Part shown: piece after piece, positions 5,777-5,982 of the stretch
How the letters are laid out: every line of letters starts with the position of its first letter
Numbering within the stretch: the stretch's first letter is position 1
NCBI GenBank assembly: GCA_030740135.1
Contig: JASLXW010000261.1
Coordinates: 1 to 5,982 of the forward strand
Reading direction: 5' to 3'
Source: Nitrospinota bacterium
GTDB taxonomy: Bacteria; UBA8248; JACPRG01
DNA length: 5,982 nucleotides
Program-made: the position numbers and the translations under genes
The notes under the pieces: model-generated
Seen by the model: the letters and a program-made list of their open reading frames with translations, nothing else
Databases searched by the model: none
Told to the model about the DNA's origin: nothing

Positions 5777-5982
5777 TCAGGTCTTCTTCGGATTTTCCGC
5801 CTTTTCCAGAAACGCCGCCCAGGTGACGTCCTGGTTGATGCGGTCTTCGGTCCGGCAGTAGAGGGGCCCGTAGTATCGGCCGATGGGCGCGAAATCGGGA
5901 GAGACGTACCCATCCTTGATGATCTCGTCCGCCACATGAAAGTGGACGACCTCGCCGAACAGGACGGTCCAGCGCGCGTCGG
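5777..5982 (-). CDS. Flavin reductase-like protein (FMN-binding split barrel), C-terminal part, cut by window edge
   Basis: The minus strand is open from the right edge to a TGA at 5777-5779, giving 67 residues with no start in the window. WTVLFGEVVHFHVADEI is followed by IKDGYVSPDFAPIGRYYG and PLYCRTEDRI. This matches the end of the flavin reductase / flavoredoxin group (COG1853, PF01613), where a strand of the form xxGEVVxxHVxD is followed by a DG-containing turn and PIGRxxGxxYCR. Members bind FMN and either supply reduced flavin to a monooxygenase or act as stand-alone oxidoreductases. The charged tail (EKAENPKKT) follows the domain. The gene points the same way as the nitrilase gene but is separated by about 400 nt, so cotranscription is uncertain. 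Which subgroup it belongs to cannot be told without the N-terminal FMN-binding half. Confidence 0.8.
   Translation of the reverse strand, partial: DARWTVLFGEVVHFHVADEIIKDGYVSPDFAPIGRYYGPLYCRTEDRINQDVTWAAFLEKAENPKKT

Noticed and set aside
5665..5937. A 90-residue minus-strand frame starting at 5937
   Set aside because: It is out of frame with the flavin reductase-like C-terminus, which occupies the same strand and has recognisable family motifs up to the stop at 5777.

Overview
The window is GC-rich (roughly 60% by eye) bacterial DNA with dense, ATG-initiated genes, short or overlapping junctions and good Shine-Dalgarno sites. Nothing fixes the taxon. The gene types and the short GC-rich palindromic repeats fit a free-living Gram-negative lineage such as a proteobacterium or a related uncultured group; this is an inference only.

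Left part (1-4358, + strand): a tightly packed operon that enters from the left edge. It encodes the C-terminal two thirds of a double-domain ABC ATPase, two different inner-membrane permeases of the BMP/YufOPQ (NupOPQ) nucleoside-transporter type, and a metal-dependent amidohydrolase of the 8-oxoguanine deaminase / hydroxyatrazine ethylaminohydrolase group (COG0402). The genes overlap by 4 and 17 nt and then are 7 nt apart. The simplest reading is uptake of a nucleoside or purine-like compound followed by its deamination in the cytoplasm. The substrate-binding lipoprotein expected for this transporter would lie upstream, outside the window.

Centre (4359-4557): the convergent junction holds a compact 163-bp element bounded by perfect 22-bp terminal inverted repeats, with two hairpins inside (one of the form ATTCCC-N8-GGGAAT). 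It looks like a MITE or a composite REP-like element. Its right end runs into the neighbouring gene and supplies that gene's stop codon.

Right part (4551-5982, - strand): a complete nitrilase-superfamily carbon-nitrogen hydrolase with an intact Glu-Lys-Cys triad. A gap of about 400 nt follows, with no confident gene, and then the C-terminal end of a flavin reductase-like (FMN-binding split barrel) protein whose start lies beyond the right edge.

No CRISPR array, tRNA, rRNA, transposase or phage gene was seen. The catabolic operon is a recognisable type. The least ordinary feature is the inverted-repeat element that has remodelled the 3' end of the nitrilase gene.
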